Shown here in pieces: positions 1-12,500 of a stretch of DNA of 64,000 bases. A program made the translations under genes and the position numbers. The notes beneath the pieces were generated by a model. The model was not told the origin of the DNA and made no database searches. It saw only the letters and a list, made by a program, of their open reading frames with translations. Source of the stretch: Deuterostichococcus epilithicus. Taxonomy: Eukaryota > Chlorophyta > Trebouxiophyceae > Prasiolales > Stichococcaceae. Every line of letters starts with the position of its first letter. Positions within the stretch are counted from its first letter, which is position 1. The DNA lies in NCBI GenBank assembly GCA_033439295.1, contig JAVTLE010000004.1, positions 1,550,012 through 1,614,011 of the forward strand, written 5' to 3'.

Positions 1-153
1 ATGAGGGTGCGAAGTGCAGATCGAGTGCATGTGCGAGGCAACAAGGAGCGGCAGCGCAGGGCACACAATCAGCCGTGTGGCTCCGAGCCACAGGACGGTG
101 ACTGCAGGGGTCAACATGTGTGTTGCTGTGTCAGGAGCCCGCTAGGAGACAGC

Positions 154-2366
154 TCACACACCTGGCAGCGGTGGTGGGAATCGAATCCGGCTGCTGTGTG
201 CCTGGCGTGTGTCGACAGGGGGGCCATAACCGGGCGCCGGCGGCCCCATGTGCTGCTGCGGGTGCTGCTGCTGCTGGTAGTAGGCCTGATGCGCGGCCCA
301 CTGCTGCTGCTGCCACATGTACTCTGCCTGCTGCGCAGCCATCTGCGCCGCGTGCCGCATCTGCTGCTGCTGCGGCTGCTGCTGCTGCGGCTGTTGCTGC
401 GGCTGCGACTGCTGCCCGTAATAGTGCTGCTGCTGCTGCTGCTGCTGCGGGTACAGCTGCCCGGGGTGCCGCTGCGGCGACGGGTGCTGCGCATGCTGCT
501 GCTGCTGCTGCTGCACGCTCGGCCGCCGCTGCGGCTGCTGGCCCGCAGTGTCCTGCTGAGGGGCCCACTGGGGATGGCCCGGATGTTGAGCACGCAGATG
601 CGGCGCGCTCCGCTGCTGCTGCAGCAGACCGCCCTGCTGAAGCTGCGGCTGCGGCTGCGACGGCTGCTGGGGCTGCTGCAGCAGCTGCTGGCTTGCAGCG
701 GCGCCAGCGGCATCAGCGTTGGTGCCAGACGCTGATCGCACCGCAGGCTCAGCCGGCAGGGAAGGCTGTGCCTCCGCCGCCGGGCCTGCGGCCGCTGCGT
801 CCACCGCAGGTGGCGCTGTACCACCGCCGGGCAGTCTGCTGGCCGACTTGGCGTCGGAGGCCGCCAGCTGCTGCGGCGATTGGTCGCCAGTATGCCGTGC
901 CAGTCCTGATGGCTCCTGCTGCTGGGGGGCCTTCGATTGGGATACTGGCCCTGCAGCTGGCGGCGCTGGTTTCTCGTCCGCGCCGCCAGAGGCTGGCAGC
1001 GTCGCTGCAGCTGCTTCGGCTGACGGCGCCCCACCTTCGGCTGCCGGCGCCGTGGCTGCAGGGGCGGGAGCAGCGCTGTCCTCGTACGCCGCCGCTGCGG
1101 CTGGCGTCGCCGCTGCCGGCGATGGCGGCTGCCTGCCCGGAGACCCCTGCTGCTTCCCGCCGCTGCTGACGGCCACTCGACCCAGTTGCTGCATGGAGCC
1201 GCCGGCCGCATCGCTGCTGGATGCGGATGCCGGCCGCGACTGCCCCCGCGGCGGGACTCCCGTTGACGACCTGCAGGGTCAAAATCGTTTGCATTCAGCT
1301 CAAGGCTGCCGGAGAACGTCGACAATGCAGCGCAGGCCAGGTCACGATCGGGCCAGTCTAATGCATTGGAGTGGATGCCGGATGCATGCACATGGATTCA
1401 AGCAACCATGCACAATACGGCGCACTTCTGGTTTTCCGCTGACGCTGAGAGCCTAGACGCCAGGCTCGTGGGCGCGCCCCACCGACTGGCCATGGGTGCG
1501 GGCACTGCCGACGGTGGCTGGTTGCCAACGGCCTGCAGGGATGTCAGCGTGTCAGCAAGGACGGCCAACAGGTTTTCGGCTTTCACGTGCCGGCTGGTGG
1601 GGCGCACATGAGCCCACTAACCTTCCTGCATTCGCAATTGCAATTGTGATTGCAGATGAAGGGTGCAAGGCTGCTCTTCTGCCGCCAGTCTGAGCAGTGT
1701 TTTGCAGCACCTTTGGGCTGCCGCCGCTGCTGCTTCCGGCGGTGCTCGGCCGGCCGCCCAGCTCTGGGAATGCCTCCAGGGTCTGGGTCGCCCCATGCTG
1801 CTGCTGCCGCCCCTGCTGCTGCTGAGGCGGCTGCGTGAATTGCGGCGCAGGAGCTCAGCCGCAGGAGGATTAGGGCATGCGGCCGTGGACAGGGTCACAA
1901 GGAAACAGCATCGGACCAGCTGACTGGCAGCTGCCGCTCTGCCCTGCGGCGCAATTGACGAACAGGGCACTGACCGGGCGCCTGAAGTCGCTGTGGAACC
2001 CGTCCCTGGCGTCCTGACTGCCGTAGGTGCGGGCTGGGCCGTGGCCCCCTCTGCCATGCCCCTCTCGGCCCCCGCCAGGACCAGAGCTGCGTCCCTGCTG
2101 TGGCTGCGCCTGCAAAATGTGCGGTCGCTCGCTTGGCAGATCATGGGGGTACGGCGCTGTCTACACGCTACATTCCTGGCAGCAAGCGGCTGAAAGGCAT
2201 GCAACGGGCACGCTGACAGCCGTGCAGGGCTGCCCAGCCACATGTCGGACAAGCTTGCATTCAGACCCACTCGTGGGCCTCGACCGCCCTGCTGCTGCTG
2301 CGGATCCGATCGCGCGTCTCCGGGCTGTGCGTGACCATTCCTCGACTGCTCACTGTGGCTGGACAT
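154..2366 (-). CDS. Gln-rich low-complexity protein, 5 exons
   Basis: I do not recognise the family. Five exons join in phase: 2271-2366, 1975-2109, 1711-1830, 1426-1532 and 154-1270, giving 524 residues. The ATG at 2366 is the first in frame. Residues 1-117 are Gly/Arg/Gln-rich and include RGGHGPARTYG and the hydrophobic patch LEAFPELGG. Residues 118-280 are Ala/Pro/Ser-rich. The last 200 residues or so are dominated by Gln runs with Tyr, His and Pro, encoded by CAG/CAA repeats (the plus strand reads as CTG repeats at about 240-560). Such prion-like, disordered composition is common in RNA-binding and transcription co-regulator proteins, but no folded domain is visible, so function is left open. 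The stop at 154-156 may be bypassed: a donor (GTGTGTG) lies at 161 and a possible further exon (1-101) runs off the window. Start is divergent from the DUF1338 gene. Confidence 0.6.
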
Positions 2367-3021
2367 CCTTGCCGTGAGAGTTCAGTGTGCTGAAGTGTGC
2401 ATCACAGTTGGTGTTCTACTGGCAGGGTGTGGGAAGATGTGATGAGCGCAGTGGCCCTGGCGCAGAATTGTTCCGATAGATGGCGGTGGTGTAATTATTG
2501 CAAATACGAGAAGGTGGCCCTGCGCTGCGGCTGATCTGAACAAAAGACTGCAGAGTGGGAAGTCTTCAACACTGTCTCCAAGAAGGCAGGGGTGCAAATC
2601 GTTGCCCAAGATTGTTCTCAACGACGGCAGTTCCAGTTCAGGGCTCGTTGCTGGTGCAGCTAGCTGATTCAGACACTAAGAAGACCATCTGAAACACACC
2701 TGGCAACTGCATCTTCATCGCTTCGCACACACAGCGCTGCACCCCTGACCCATCAAACCTCCCACACTGGCGCCAACGCCTCACAGCAGCTACCTGTTTC
2801 ACTGTTGGCTGTTTGGAAGCAGTTAATTGGCACAGCCGCCGTGAAGTGTGTGCATCATGTTGCAAGGCGTCACTCGCGAGATATTGGCAAAATATACAGG
2901 TGATCACCTCCAGAGAACCTTGCGACGACACATCACAAGAGCTGTGTTGCATATTCAATTGACGTGCTGCAACTTTGTTAGCCTGTACTGAACCTGCTGG
3001 AATGATCGTATATGATTTATA
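2367..3021. promoter_or_regulatory. Divergent intergenic region
   Basis: 655 bp between the start codons of the Gln-rich gene (-) and the DUF1338 gene (+). It is noticeably less GC-rich than the exons and has no convincing ORF. It should contain both promoters. It may also hold a missing first exon of the DUF1338 gene (transit peptide or N-terminus). No TATA box or other defined element could be assigned. Confidence 0.4.
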
Positions 3022-5746
3022 TTGGCAAACCTATCCGACTGTCGATCTGCTTTCTGTGCACGTGCTGCAGCCAAGACGCCGACTGCGGCGGCGGTCACAA
3101 GTCTCATCCAGGAGCTGGCGAAAAGCAGCAGCCCCATAGTACATGATCACATGGCGTTCCGCACTTTCGGGGTGTGTACCGTCGGACATGGCTTTGCCAA
3201 GCATGAATGCATGATGCAGCATGGTTTGCGCTTTGACATGCTCAAATGTCTGACAGTACGTACAAGTATTGAACGTCCAGGCGCACAAGTATGGCTGCGA
3301 CTCTCTGTCCCGGGTGTTCACGGACGGCCACTACGTCCAGAAAGGCGTGCTCGCCTTTCCGGACAAAAAGGTGAGCAAGCGGCGAATCGTGTACTCGGTT
3401 GTGCCTTGGATGTTTGTGTACACCCATCGTTGTGCAGGTCGCTACCCTATATAATGCAACCCCGAGGTCCAAACGCAGGCGAATGCGGTTTGGTATTCAC
3501 CGCCAAAAAGTGACCCGCCGCTGCCGCGCCTCTTTGTCTCAGAGCTGCGGGTGGGGTGCTTCGGCTGCCTCCTTTGTACCCCCCTGACGTACACGACGAG
3601 CTTGCTGGACACATCGTGCGAATATGCCCGTTCTGAGATTGGAGCCGGCCTTCAAATCAAACTCAGTGAGCGCAGACGCTGCCACAGCTCACTCCCCGTC
3701 TCGACCCTGCCTCGACCCTGCCTCGCCCCGCTCCGAGCGCAGGTGGCGGAGCTGTCGCCGGAGGCGCAGAGGATCGTCCAGCGGTACGCCCTGTCAGCAG
3801 GCAAGGCGTTCAAACACATCGCGGTGTGCGCCACCACAGGTGAGGGTGGGCGCCTGTGGGTCGAGTGGCGGCGCCAGGCAGTGCAAACTGCGGCCACCCT
3901 GCAAGGTGGTGCCGGCGCCGGCGGCTGTCACCGCATGGCAGGATGTGCCTGTAATCGAACGATGCAGCAGCCTGTCGTCACAGGCCAACCATGGCGATCG
4001 CCGCTCGTGCAGAAGCGGGCGTGGGAGGCTGCGCATGCTGCCGGCGTGAGAGAGCGGCGTGGCATGAGACCGCACCCTGCGCAGACGTACCACCGTGGGA
4101 AGACCCCACAGGGGCGGTCCGCCGGCAGTCTGGGCAACACACGTTCAACCCAACTGAAAACACCATGAAAAAGTGGCACACATTGCATCCCATCGCGTCC
4201 GCAGGCGTGCTGCCCTGGGAGACGCCCAGCCTCGCAGACTACGAGGCGCTGGCCGCCGAGTCAGAGTTTGCCGCCTGGGTGCTGGTCAACGGCTACGGGC
4301 TGAGCCACACCACAGTGTCGGTGCACCGCACCGGCATAAAGTGCGCCGCCTGGCCCCACATTCTAGGGTTTTAATGCTAAGGTTGTAATCGATAGTGCCT
4401 GCCACAGCTGTGCCGTCGTGCCTCCCTGGACGCCCATGAGCGAGTTTTTGCCCTCTCGACGAGCACTCGCTCCGCGGCTCAGCGCACATGCATGCACGCA
4501 GTCGCCTGCAAATCATGAGTGTAGGGCGGGGTGGACTCGCGGCGGGCGCACGTGCGGCAGCGCCAGCTGCAAGAAGTTGAGCTTCAAGCGGTGCTCCGTG
4601 CAGAGGCGGCATCGAGGAGGTTACGAGGCAAATAGAGGCAGCAGGCTTCAAGCTCAACACCTCCGGCGGTGTCGTCAAGGTGAGAGAGTACTGCCAAAAG
4701 TTCCTGGGTGGTGGTTTCCAGGGCATCTCGGCTCTGATGTGCTCAAGCCGGTGCCTCTGGCACTGTCTGGCCTGCGCCAGCAGCCCTTCACTTCGGTGCT
4801 GCACCTCGGAGCCGCCGGCCTTGGCACCTGCCAACTCGCGTTCACGCGTGCTGTTGCATGCGTGGACTTGCAAGGGGCGTCATGTCTTCGACGGCTGCAG
4901 GTGAGCTCGGACGGCGGGCTGCTGCAGAGCTCCACGGTCGCCGACCGCAACGTCTTCAAGTTTGCCGGAGGTGGCCGCCCGTGATGACGTCTCTGCTGAG
5001 CCTGCCTGTCTCCGCGCTTGCTGGCTTTGGCTCACGCCACGTCACCTGCAGCAGCCCTGCATGGCCGGTACTGCCCTGCGGCGGCCCGCATGTCATGGCA
5101 GGGCCATGTGTTACTCCGTTTACACGGTCGACACACACTGTTGTGCAGGGGAGGAGCGGGAGGTTCCGGGCGCCTACATCGAGTTCGCCGAGCGTAAGCC
5201 GCTGCCCGAGTTTGCGAATTTGCCGGTACGTGGGCGCCACACAAGCCCTGCCGTGTCTCGGCATTTGTAAGTCGAGCACGCCTGCCGGCTGCCGCCGGCC
5301 CGCGAGCGCTGCGCAGCCTGCGCTGATCCTCCGGGGGCAGGTCGTCGGGTTTGGGTTGCACCATTGCAAATCTGGTAGTTTTTCCAGATCGTCATGCACG
5401 ACCTCGTGGACGTGATGATCATTTCGGCTGAATTGCAGGAGAGCGAGTTGGAAGAGCACCACCGCCGCGATGGCTTCGAGCAGGCTCAGGTCCGGTTATG
5501 GACTACAGAGTTTCGAATCCTGCTGGTGCCCAGACACCATCATTGCTGCACGAGTTGTCCCAAAAGAGTCGAGCATGCCTGCATCGTGACCCATGCGACT
5601 GACGCAGCCGTCGCCGGCGCCCGCAGGCCAACCGCATCTTCGATAGCACCTCGGAGCAGCAGGCGTCGGCGCCCAAGCACGGGGGCACCCGCGTGCTGTT
5701 CGACGACAGCGAGGAAAACGCCGCAAAGCAGGCCTTCGTACGGTAG
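3022..5746 (+). CDS. 2-oxoadipate dioxygenase/decarboxylase-like enzyme (DUF1338; HglS/FLO7 family)
   Basis: Ten exons join in phase: 3022-3171, 3281-3370, 3479-3550, 3743-3839, 4205-4340, 4604-4679, 4901-4970, 5149-5225, 5388-5489 and 5627-5746 (329 residues). Family landmarks appear in order: HDHMAFRTFG (residues 41-50), PRLFVSELR, ELSPEAQRIVQRY, DYEALAAESEFAAWVL, LSHTTVSVHR, LLQSSTVAD, VPGAYIEFAER and a final ANRIFDSTSEQ. Bacterial HglS is an Fe(II) enzyme of the VOC fold that turns 2-oxoadipate into 2-hydroxyglutarate in lysine breakdown; rice FLO7 is the plastid plant homologue. The residues expected to bind metal are present: His43, the His of LSHTT and the Glu of YIEFAER. The N-terminus is shorter than in relatives, and an acceptor at the AAAKTP segment (about 3070) means the true first exon may lie upstream. 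Substrate is inferred from family. Confidence 0.88.
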
Positions 5747-6581
5747 ACGGCTTGTTATTGTTTGAGCATGCTGCGGGTGGCGGCGCCACCACGTGACCAA
5801 CTGCCTCCCAGCAGGCGGGCTCGGCAGCGGCAGTCGCGGTGTTGGGAAGGGCGCCGCTGCATGGCGGCAGAACTGCCACTCTTCAGATCAACGGGTAAAA
5901 CGTGCACACGGCTGGCAGCTGTCTCAGAAGCGGGGTGCTGCAATGAACTGTTCAGAGACCTCAGAACCGCGACTAGGTGATGTGGACTGGCAATGAGGCA
6001 CTATTGACAGCATTGTGGCATGGATGACAAACCAAAATCCTGCATCAGTTGTTCGATACTCTTCTGGCAGCGTTGCTGCATGCTGTGACGCTGTGCTTCA
6101 AGGTTTCAGATTTCCATTTGCACATTTGACTGGGGCAGGCCGGGTTTCCATGTGGCGGCGCAAGTCTAACAACTGGCAACAACAGCGGCTGCATCCCTGC
6201 TGGTCCAGAAGCATAAGCACAGTCCATCTCCAAGACGTGTGCCTACAAATTCGCCAACATTGCAGCACGGTCAAAATCTGGAAGTCTCGGCTAGAAGCGC
6301 AAAACTCGCATAGCGCAGCTGCCTACCATGACTCCGAGTTCCTCAATAAGAGAGGTGCACTGCAACCTCTGCCTCTGTCGGCATGCACAAATATGAAACA
6401 CAGATGGGACAGCCAGCAAGGGCTTGTCGTTAGGGTCATTCATCGCATGTTGTGGCCGCCTTTGCCTCCAACTGCAAAGCCTGCACTGTCTTTGCTACCT
6501 AGCAGCAGCCGCCCTGCTGACAAGCGTATCATCCATCTCGTACACTGAGATGCACACTGAGCCCAATCCTGGCTGCCATGA
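5747..6581. other. Convergent intergenic region
   Basis: 835 bp between the stop codons of the DUF1338 gene (+) and the receptor kinase (-). It should contain both 3' untranslated regions. Short ORFs here lack codon bias and recognisable motifs. No clear TGTAA polyadenylation signal was seen close to either stop. Confidence 0.4.
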
Positions 6582-9500
6582 TCAGCGACTGACGAAAGCC
6601 GCCGCCGCCGCCGCCGCCGCCGCCAACTTGCCGCTCTCGTGCGCGGCTGAGCTACCCGTACTAAGGCCGCAGCTGTAGCCGCGCCGCAGTCGCGCCTCGT
6701 GCCGGAGAGCGGCGACGGCCTCTTCCGCTGCAGCACCGCCGCTCAAGCCCCCGGCGCTGGCTCCTCCGCCACTGTGGACGCCGGACAGCTGCTCCGCTGC
6801 ACTGTGGTGTGCGTGCGGCAGGTCGGGCAGGCCACCATCCGCTGCAGGCTGGCCTGCTGACGCTGCTGCAGTGCCCGCTGGGCGCGTGGACAGCGTCGCT
6901 GCCTGCGCTGCAACACTGCTGGCGCTGTCGGCAGCCGCTGCGCCCTCGACCAGATCGTGAGCGGCGGGCGCATCGCCACCGCCGCAGCTGCCGGCCGTGC
7001 TTCCGCCGCCGGGGTTGCCGGGCGCATCGGCCGCAGCATCAGCCGCCCCGCCGTCGCACCCACTGCCACCGGCGCCAGCGTCGGCTTCAGCGCTGTTGCC
7101 TGGGTCGCCCCTGAGCTCCCCCGCGGCGCCGCTGCCGCCACCGGCGCTAGGCGCGCTGCCTGCAGCAGCCGACGCTGCCGCACTGGCAGCCGGATGCGCT
7201 GCCCCTGGCGACGCCGGCGCCGCGCCCTCAGCGGTGGGCGCTAGCGCCCCAGAGCCGGCCGAGCCAGCCGGCGGCAGGCGGCCGCCGTTGCCGTTGCCGT
7301 TGCGGCCGCGACCGGCGGAGGCCCGCAGCCGCGCCACCTCGTGCCGCATCAGGATGTCGGTGAAACGCACCAGCTCCGTGCAGCTCGGCCGGTGCCGGGG
7401 GTCCTGCATTCGCTCTCACCACTGTCAATTCTGACGAAACTTTCTTGTTCTGGAAATCTGTCAGTGGCATTTGTCAACCACCAGAGCCATGCCGTCTCGT
7501 CCATACGGTGCGGCCTACATTCCAGTCCTCAGTTTTGAAGATTTCTCAGCACATATACGTACTTGAATAAACCTATCAAGTTGCAAGGAGAAGTCCTTCG
7601 CACCGAACCTGTGCAGCTGGTCCGGCAACATGACCTGCTGAGCTCTACTGGCGCATCTGTACAACTTCGACTACATTGACTAGAGCAAGTGCGGAAAGGT
7701 AGCATCAGCAACAGCAAGCCTCAGGTGGCATCAGCAACAGCAAGCCAAGGCCGCATTTGAAATTGACAGCGACAGACAATGCGGCAAGAAGCAACCTTAG
7801 AACGTGAGGGTCAGCCATGCTTCGGCAGCGGGCATGTGCACACAACACAGCGCAACAACAGTGGTGGATTCCAACACCACTGTCGTCTGCCTGCTCTGCC
7901 CACAGGTCCGCTACTGGCGAACCTCACCTCACGTGTCAAGGACATTGAAGGATCGCTGATGCTGATGTCGCGAAAGACGGCGGAGGGTCACAGCGGCAGC
8001 GCAGGCCACTTCCTTGATATGACCGTCTGCTCGATCAAGGATCCAGAGCAGTCGAGCACAGCTTTGACAGCACCTGCTCCCAGCACTTGCGGATGAGGCG
8101 GCGCAGCTGCGGCGGCGTGTCGCTCGCAACGGCCGGCCGCTCCCCGTCGATCGCCACCTGCTTGATGATCTGCAGCGTAGAAAGCGAGGAAATGAGCCCC
8201 ACAGCGCAGCGTCATCGCCATCCAAGGTTCAACCGGTTTTGCAAACATGTGCGGGCGGGGCTTCACTAGCGCAGGCTGCACTGTCCATTTCAAGGCAAGG
8301 CACACACATGTTGCTGCCTAGAGCGCGCTGATGCGCGCAGCAATTAGAGGTTTGACATTGTGGACTATGCAGGGCCCACAATAAATGAGCTGTAAATGAA
8401 GCCATACATGATGGTAGCAGATTGTACCTGGAAGAAGTGGGCGGACTCCCGCCAGGGTTGCTGCCGCGTCCAGCACTCGTTGATGATGCAGCCTAGCGAG
8501 TAGACGTCCACCTGGCATCAGCACCGTCGGTAGTTGCATCCAAATGACAGCGAAGGAATGCTGGAGCCACGTCCGCGCCCAAGCCAAAAGCCAGGCGTTG
8601 CATGCTGAGAACTTGTTCACGGTGCGCCTGCTGTAGCTGATGGTGAATCCGAACGCCAGCAAGGCGTGCGGCGCACGAGGCTGGCTGCTGGTGCAACAGC
8701 GCAAGACACGGCTTGCAGAGGCCCGTGGCCGCCAGCAAAACCTGACCTGCCCTTTCATGGCATGGTGAGTCTCGTCCGCGAGGTCGAGTGTCTCCCGGTC
8801 AGCTCGGGTAGGTAGTGGCACGCACATCAGGTATGCGGCTGTGCAGCCACATATCTATCTCAGCCTCTGGTGGCTCCGTGCCTGCAGAGGCCCTCATTGC
8901 GCATGCGAAGCCATGCCGCCTTGCCATTTACTGCAAGGTTTACGTCGGATTTTCGCCCAGGTGGCCGCATGTGCTCGGGCGCAGTGCAAGGTCAGGCTGT
9001 CTCGTGGGAGTGGCGAGCCCCTACTCGCATCTGACGATCGAAGCCCTGAATCTGATCCGCACCTTTTCGTCCAGGTGCGTCCCGTTGAACTGCTCAGGCG
9101 CCATGTACATAGGCGTGCCGTTGTTGTTGGTCGCGCTCAGGTAGCTCTTGGTCGGGTCCTTCACCCGGCTGATGCCAAAGTCCGCCACCTGCGGGGCAGG
9201 CGTACGAATGAGTACCCATGAATTTTAATTTCATCATTCCTCGCAGTCTCGAGCGGGGCGCATTGACAGCTAACAGTGGCGCCGTCGCAGGGCAACGGAG
9301 CCGTGCACAGCTTCAGTCCTGCTGCGGCGCTCGCCGCCTTGGGCAGGCGGCTGGGCACAGCAGCAGTGAAAGCCTTGACGGCACGTAGATGTGTGGGATT
9401 GCCCTGCCGCGGCGGCGCCGCCTCTGCACCTCGTTCCCATGCATGGCCATCCTCCTTTTCACATCTTGCTGCACGCTTCCCCACAGTTTTCAACCCTGCT

Positions 9501-12500
9501 CTGGGCACACCTGGGCTGTCTGACGGCAATTTGCTACATGCCCATCATCACCGCCAGAACGATTCTTCATATATGCTGTATTTTGGGAGACGTTGTGTGT
9601 AGCTGCGCACCTTGGCCCGGCCGGCGGGGCCGCCCTCCAGCAGGATATTGTGCGGCTTCAGGTCGCGGTGCACCACCGAGGGGTGCAGGTACGCCAGCCC
9701 TGCCGCCACGTCGTGCGCGATCTGAGAGTGCGGGATCAAGGACAAAACGCATTGTCAGTTCAGCGGTGCACCACTGGCAGCACCGAGGGGTGCAGGTGTG
9801 CCAGCCTCGCCGCAGCGGCATGCACGAAATGCATTTGAGGCACCAGAGACGTTAGCGTTGCTGGCCTGTTGGACTTTGATAAGCTCCCCCTTGTAGAACT
9901 CATTGCTCGCATAGCGGACAGGAAGAAGCTGGGGCTCGATGAGGCCAGCTGCCGCTTTTTTTCAGCTTCTGCAGCGGCTGCAGCACAAGGTTAGCGTCAG
10001 CGAGTAATCCTTTGATGCCCCACTACCTGAGTCCACGACGTGCCGGAGCCGCTCAAAAACCTGATGGCAGTCTCATCCGGGTTGGTCAAGCTGTGCTTCC
10101 AGTGGAAAGGATGCGGTTTCTAACATGCTGCTGCCAGCTGGCTAGGAGTCTCATCTCCTGCGCTGTTCCGTTCGCCTACTAGCCTGAATCGCCTTGAAGA
10201 GACTGGTTGGGAACTGCCGGACAGCAGCCGCTGCAGGAGCACGAGTGGGGAGGCCTGGCATACCTGCAGGATCTGCAGGTAGTTGAGGCGGCGCTTGCGG
10301 CGGTCGTGGATGCGCTCCGCCAGGCTGCCGCCCTCCACAAGCTCCATGATAAGGCATGCGCTGCCGGGCTCGCCCAGGCACGCGCCCAGCACCGACACCT
10401 GGAGCGGCAGCATGCAGCAGTCATCGCCGCATGATATGGTCATCAGTACAAGGACCCAGCAGGGGGTTGTGGCTTGGCCTAAGCAGTGGATGCACCCTCG
10501 ACACGCTGGCTCCCTGAGGCACGCGCCGGGCGCAGCAACGCCTGCGGCGCGACATTCGATGCGACCCAAAGGGCTTGGTGGAGGCCGTCATCTGAAGCGT
10601 CCTACTGTGTGTTTCGACTACTCAAGAGAAATCTGGCGAGTGCCTGACAACATTGCCATCGTGTCATGCTAATGTGTTTCAGCCTCAGTCCTTGCCGCCA
10701 TGATCACAGGCAAGTGGTGAATGGTGTCGGGCAGATGTACCCAGGAGCAGCACTCTCGGATAGTGTGCGCAGGGACTATTACTGCTACACCTGGCCTTTC
10801 AACACACGGAGTCGCTGAGTGTGCAATAGCAGCAGCCCATTCCTACACGCTCACATGCCACTGTGACGCACCCTGAACAGGACGCAACTACAGCGCAGTC
10901 TGCATGACAACATGTTTCCGAACGGTTCAGTGAGTTGCCCAACAGCACTAGGGCTCTCTTAAGTGGCCAACTGGAATTACTTGACGACTCATTTCCTGCA
11001 TGGTGACCACTTTTGGGTGGTTGCCGCTTGGCAAGCTCTGGCAGAGAAGTGCAGCAGAGAAGGGCACGCCAGCAAGCCAGGCTGCCTGATCGGCAGAAAG
11101 GCACTATGATGGTCTTATATTGGCATACACCTCTGGCCGCTAGGAGGTTCTGACACGTGTAAAAAGCCTGGGTGAAAGTGACTCTCCAGGCGTCATTCCT
11201 CCAAAGTGCACCACGCAGCCGGAGCTTTGCGATGACTGCTGCCTGCCTTGACGATTCAAACTGTGCCTTGACACAATGCAGGGGAACACAAGACCAAAAA
11301 ATCACCCACCAAGCGGCTGCTCTTGAAGCGCGACGACAGCCGGATCTCCGCAATCAGCGCTCCATACTGCGCCTCAGGCGACGGCGCGTCGCGGCAGCGG
11401 TCCAGCAGCGCCGGCAGCCGCTTGACGGCGACCTGCCGTCCCCGCCACTGGCACTCGTACACATCGCCGAAGCCGCCGGAGCCCTGCGGGGTCGGTGGAG
11501 CGCACGGCCGGTCTCGGTCGGGATCCTGCTGTAGTGCTGACCGATTGTGTCGTGCCAGTCACGCGCCTGGCAACGGCCTGCCGTCCTGTTCCAGATGCTG
11601 CCTATGGAGGGGAGAGTGGTACCGGATGACGGATGACAGCACCAGAAGCTCGGCTGCCAGCGCTCCGGTGCAGCCCAGTCAAGGAGCACTACTGGATCAG
11701 CTCAGCACTACTAGATCACCTAAGCAGCACTACTGATTGACTTCGGACCAGTGGACCAGCGGACCACTGGACAATCTGTGACCCAGGACCACCTGTGTAT
11801 GCACCGGGGGACGCGCCTCCAGGGAATCGCTCTCAGTACACCGCAATGCAGCATCGGCTAGCCCCCACAGTGCCGAAGCGCAGGACATCGGCTCTGCTGT
11901 AGGATAGGCAAAAGACAAATAAGATACAGTTTCGAAGACGTCTACCCACCAGGCGGGCCCCCAGAAAGGGCGCAATCTCGGAAGCGTAGTCCACGTTGAG
12001 GTCCACGCCTGCGGCTGCGGCGGCGGTGTAGGAGCTCTGGCCTGGGCTGTACGGCAGCGGCGGCAGGAAGTGGGTCCCGCCCTACGCAGAATGGAAGGCC
12101 AAAGATAGGGGGCCAGATTGGCGAAAGAGCCCTACCCATGGCCGTATGTCAGCGGTGTCAGGAAATGCAAATCGCCATGTGCACAGCATGGAAATTTCGT
12201 TATAGGCAGACTGGACCCGCCGGTGCGGTGTCAGATCGTTGCCCCGGGCCGCAGGGCGGCATCGGCAGGAAGTGCGTGCCAATCTGTTCTTCACGCAGGC
12301 CAGGCGTCAACGCACGCATCATGATTAGGCCTTTGTCAGCATTGCTATCATGAGGCTAGTTGTACCTAGAAATGCAATTATGTTGACGCAATTGGCGCCA
12401 AGCTGTTCTGAGCCTGACCGCTCATCAGCGCTGCCAGTGCTGCAATGGTTACATCATGCTGTGGGGTTTGCATGCAGTTGCGCGCTCACCAGGGAGGCGG

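Noticed and set aside
1-735. Long plus-strand Leu-rich ORF, and the poly-Ala ORFs at 120-1169 (+) and 131-568 (-)
   Set aside because: These are other-frame readings of the CAG repeats of the minus-strand Gln-rich gene. The Gln frame is the only one that joins in phase to four upstream exons.
9063-9188. Kinase exons as several short kinase pseudogenes
   Set aside because: Each piece ends at splice signals and together they give one complete, ordered kinase domain with all catalytic residues, so this is one split gene.
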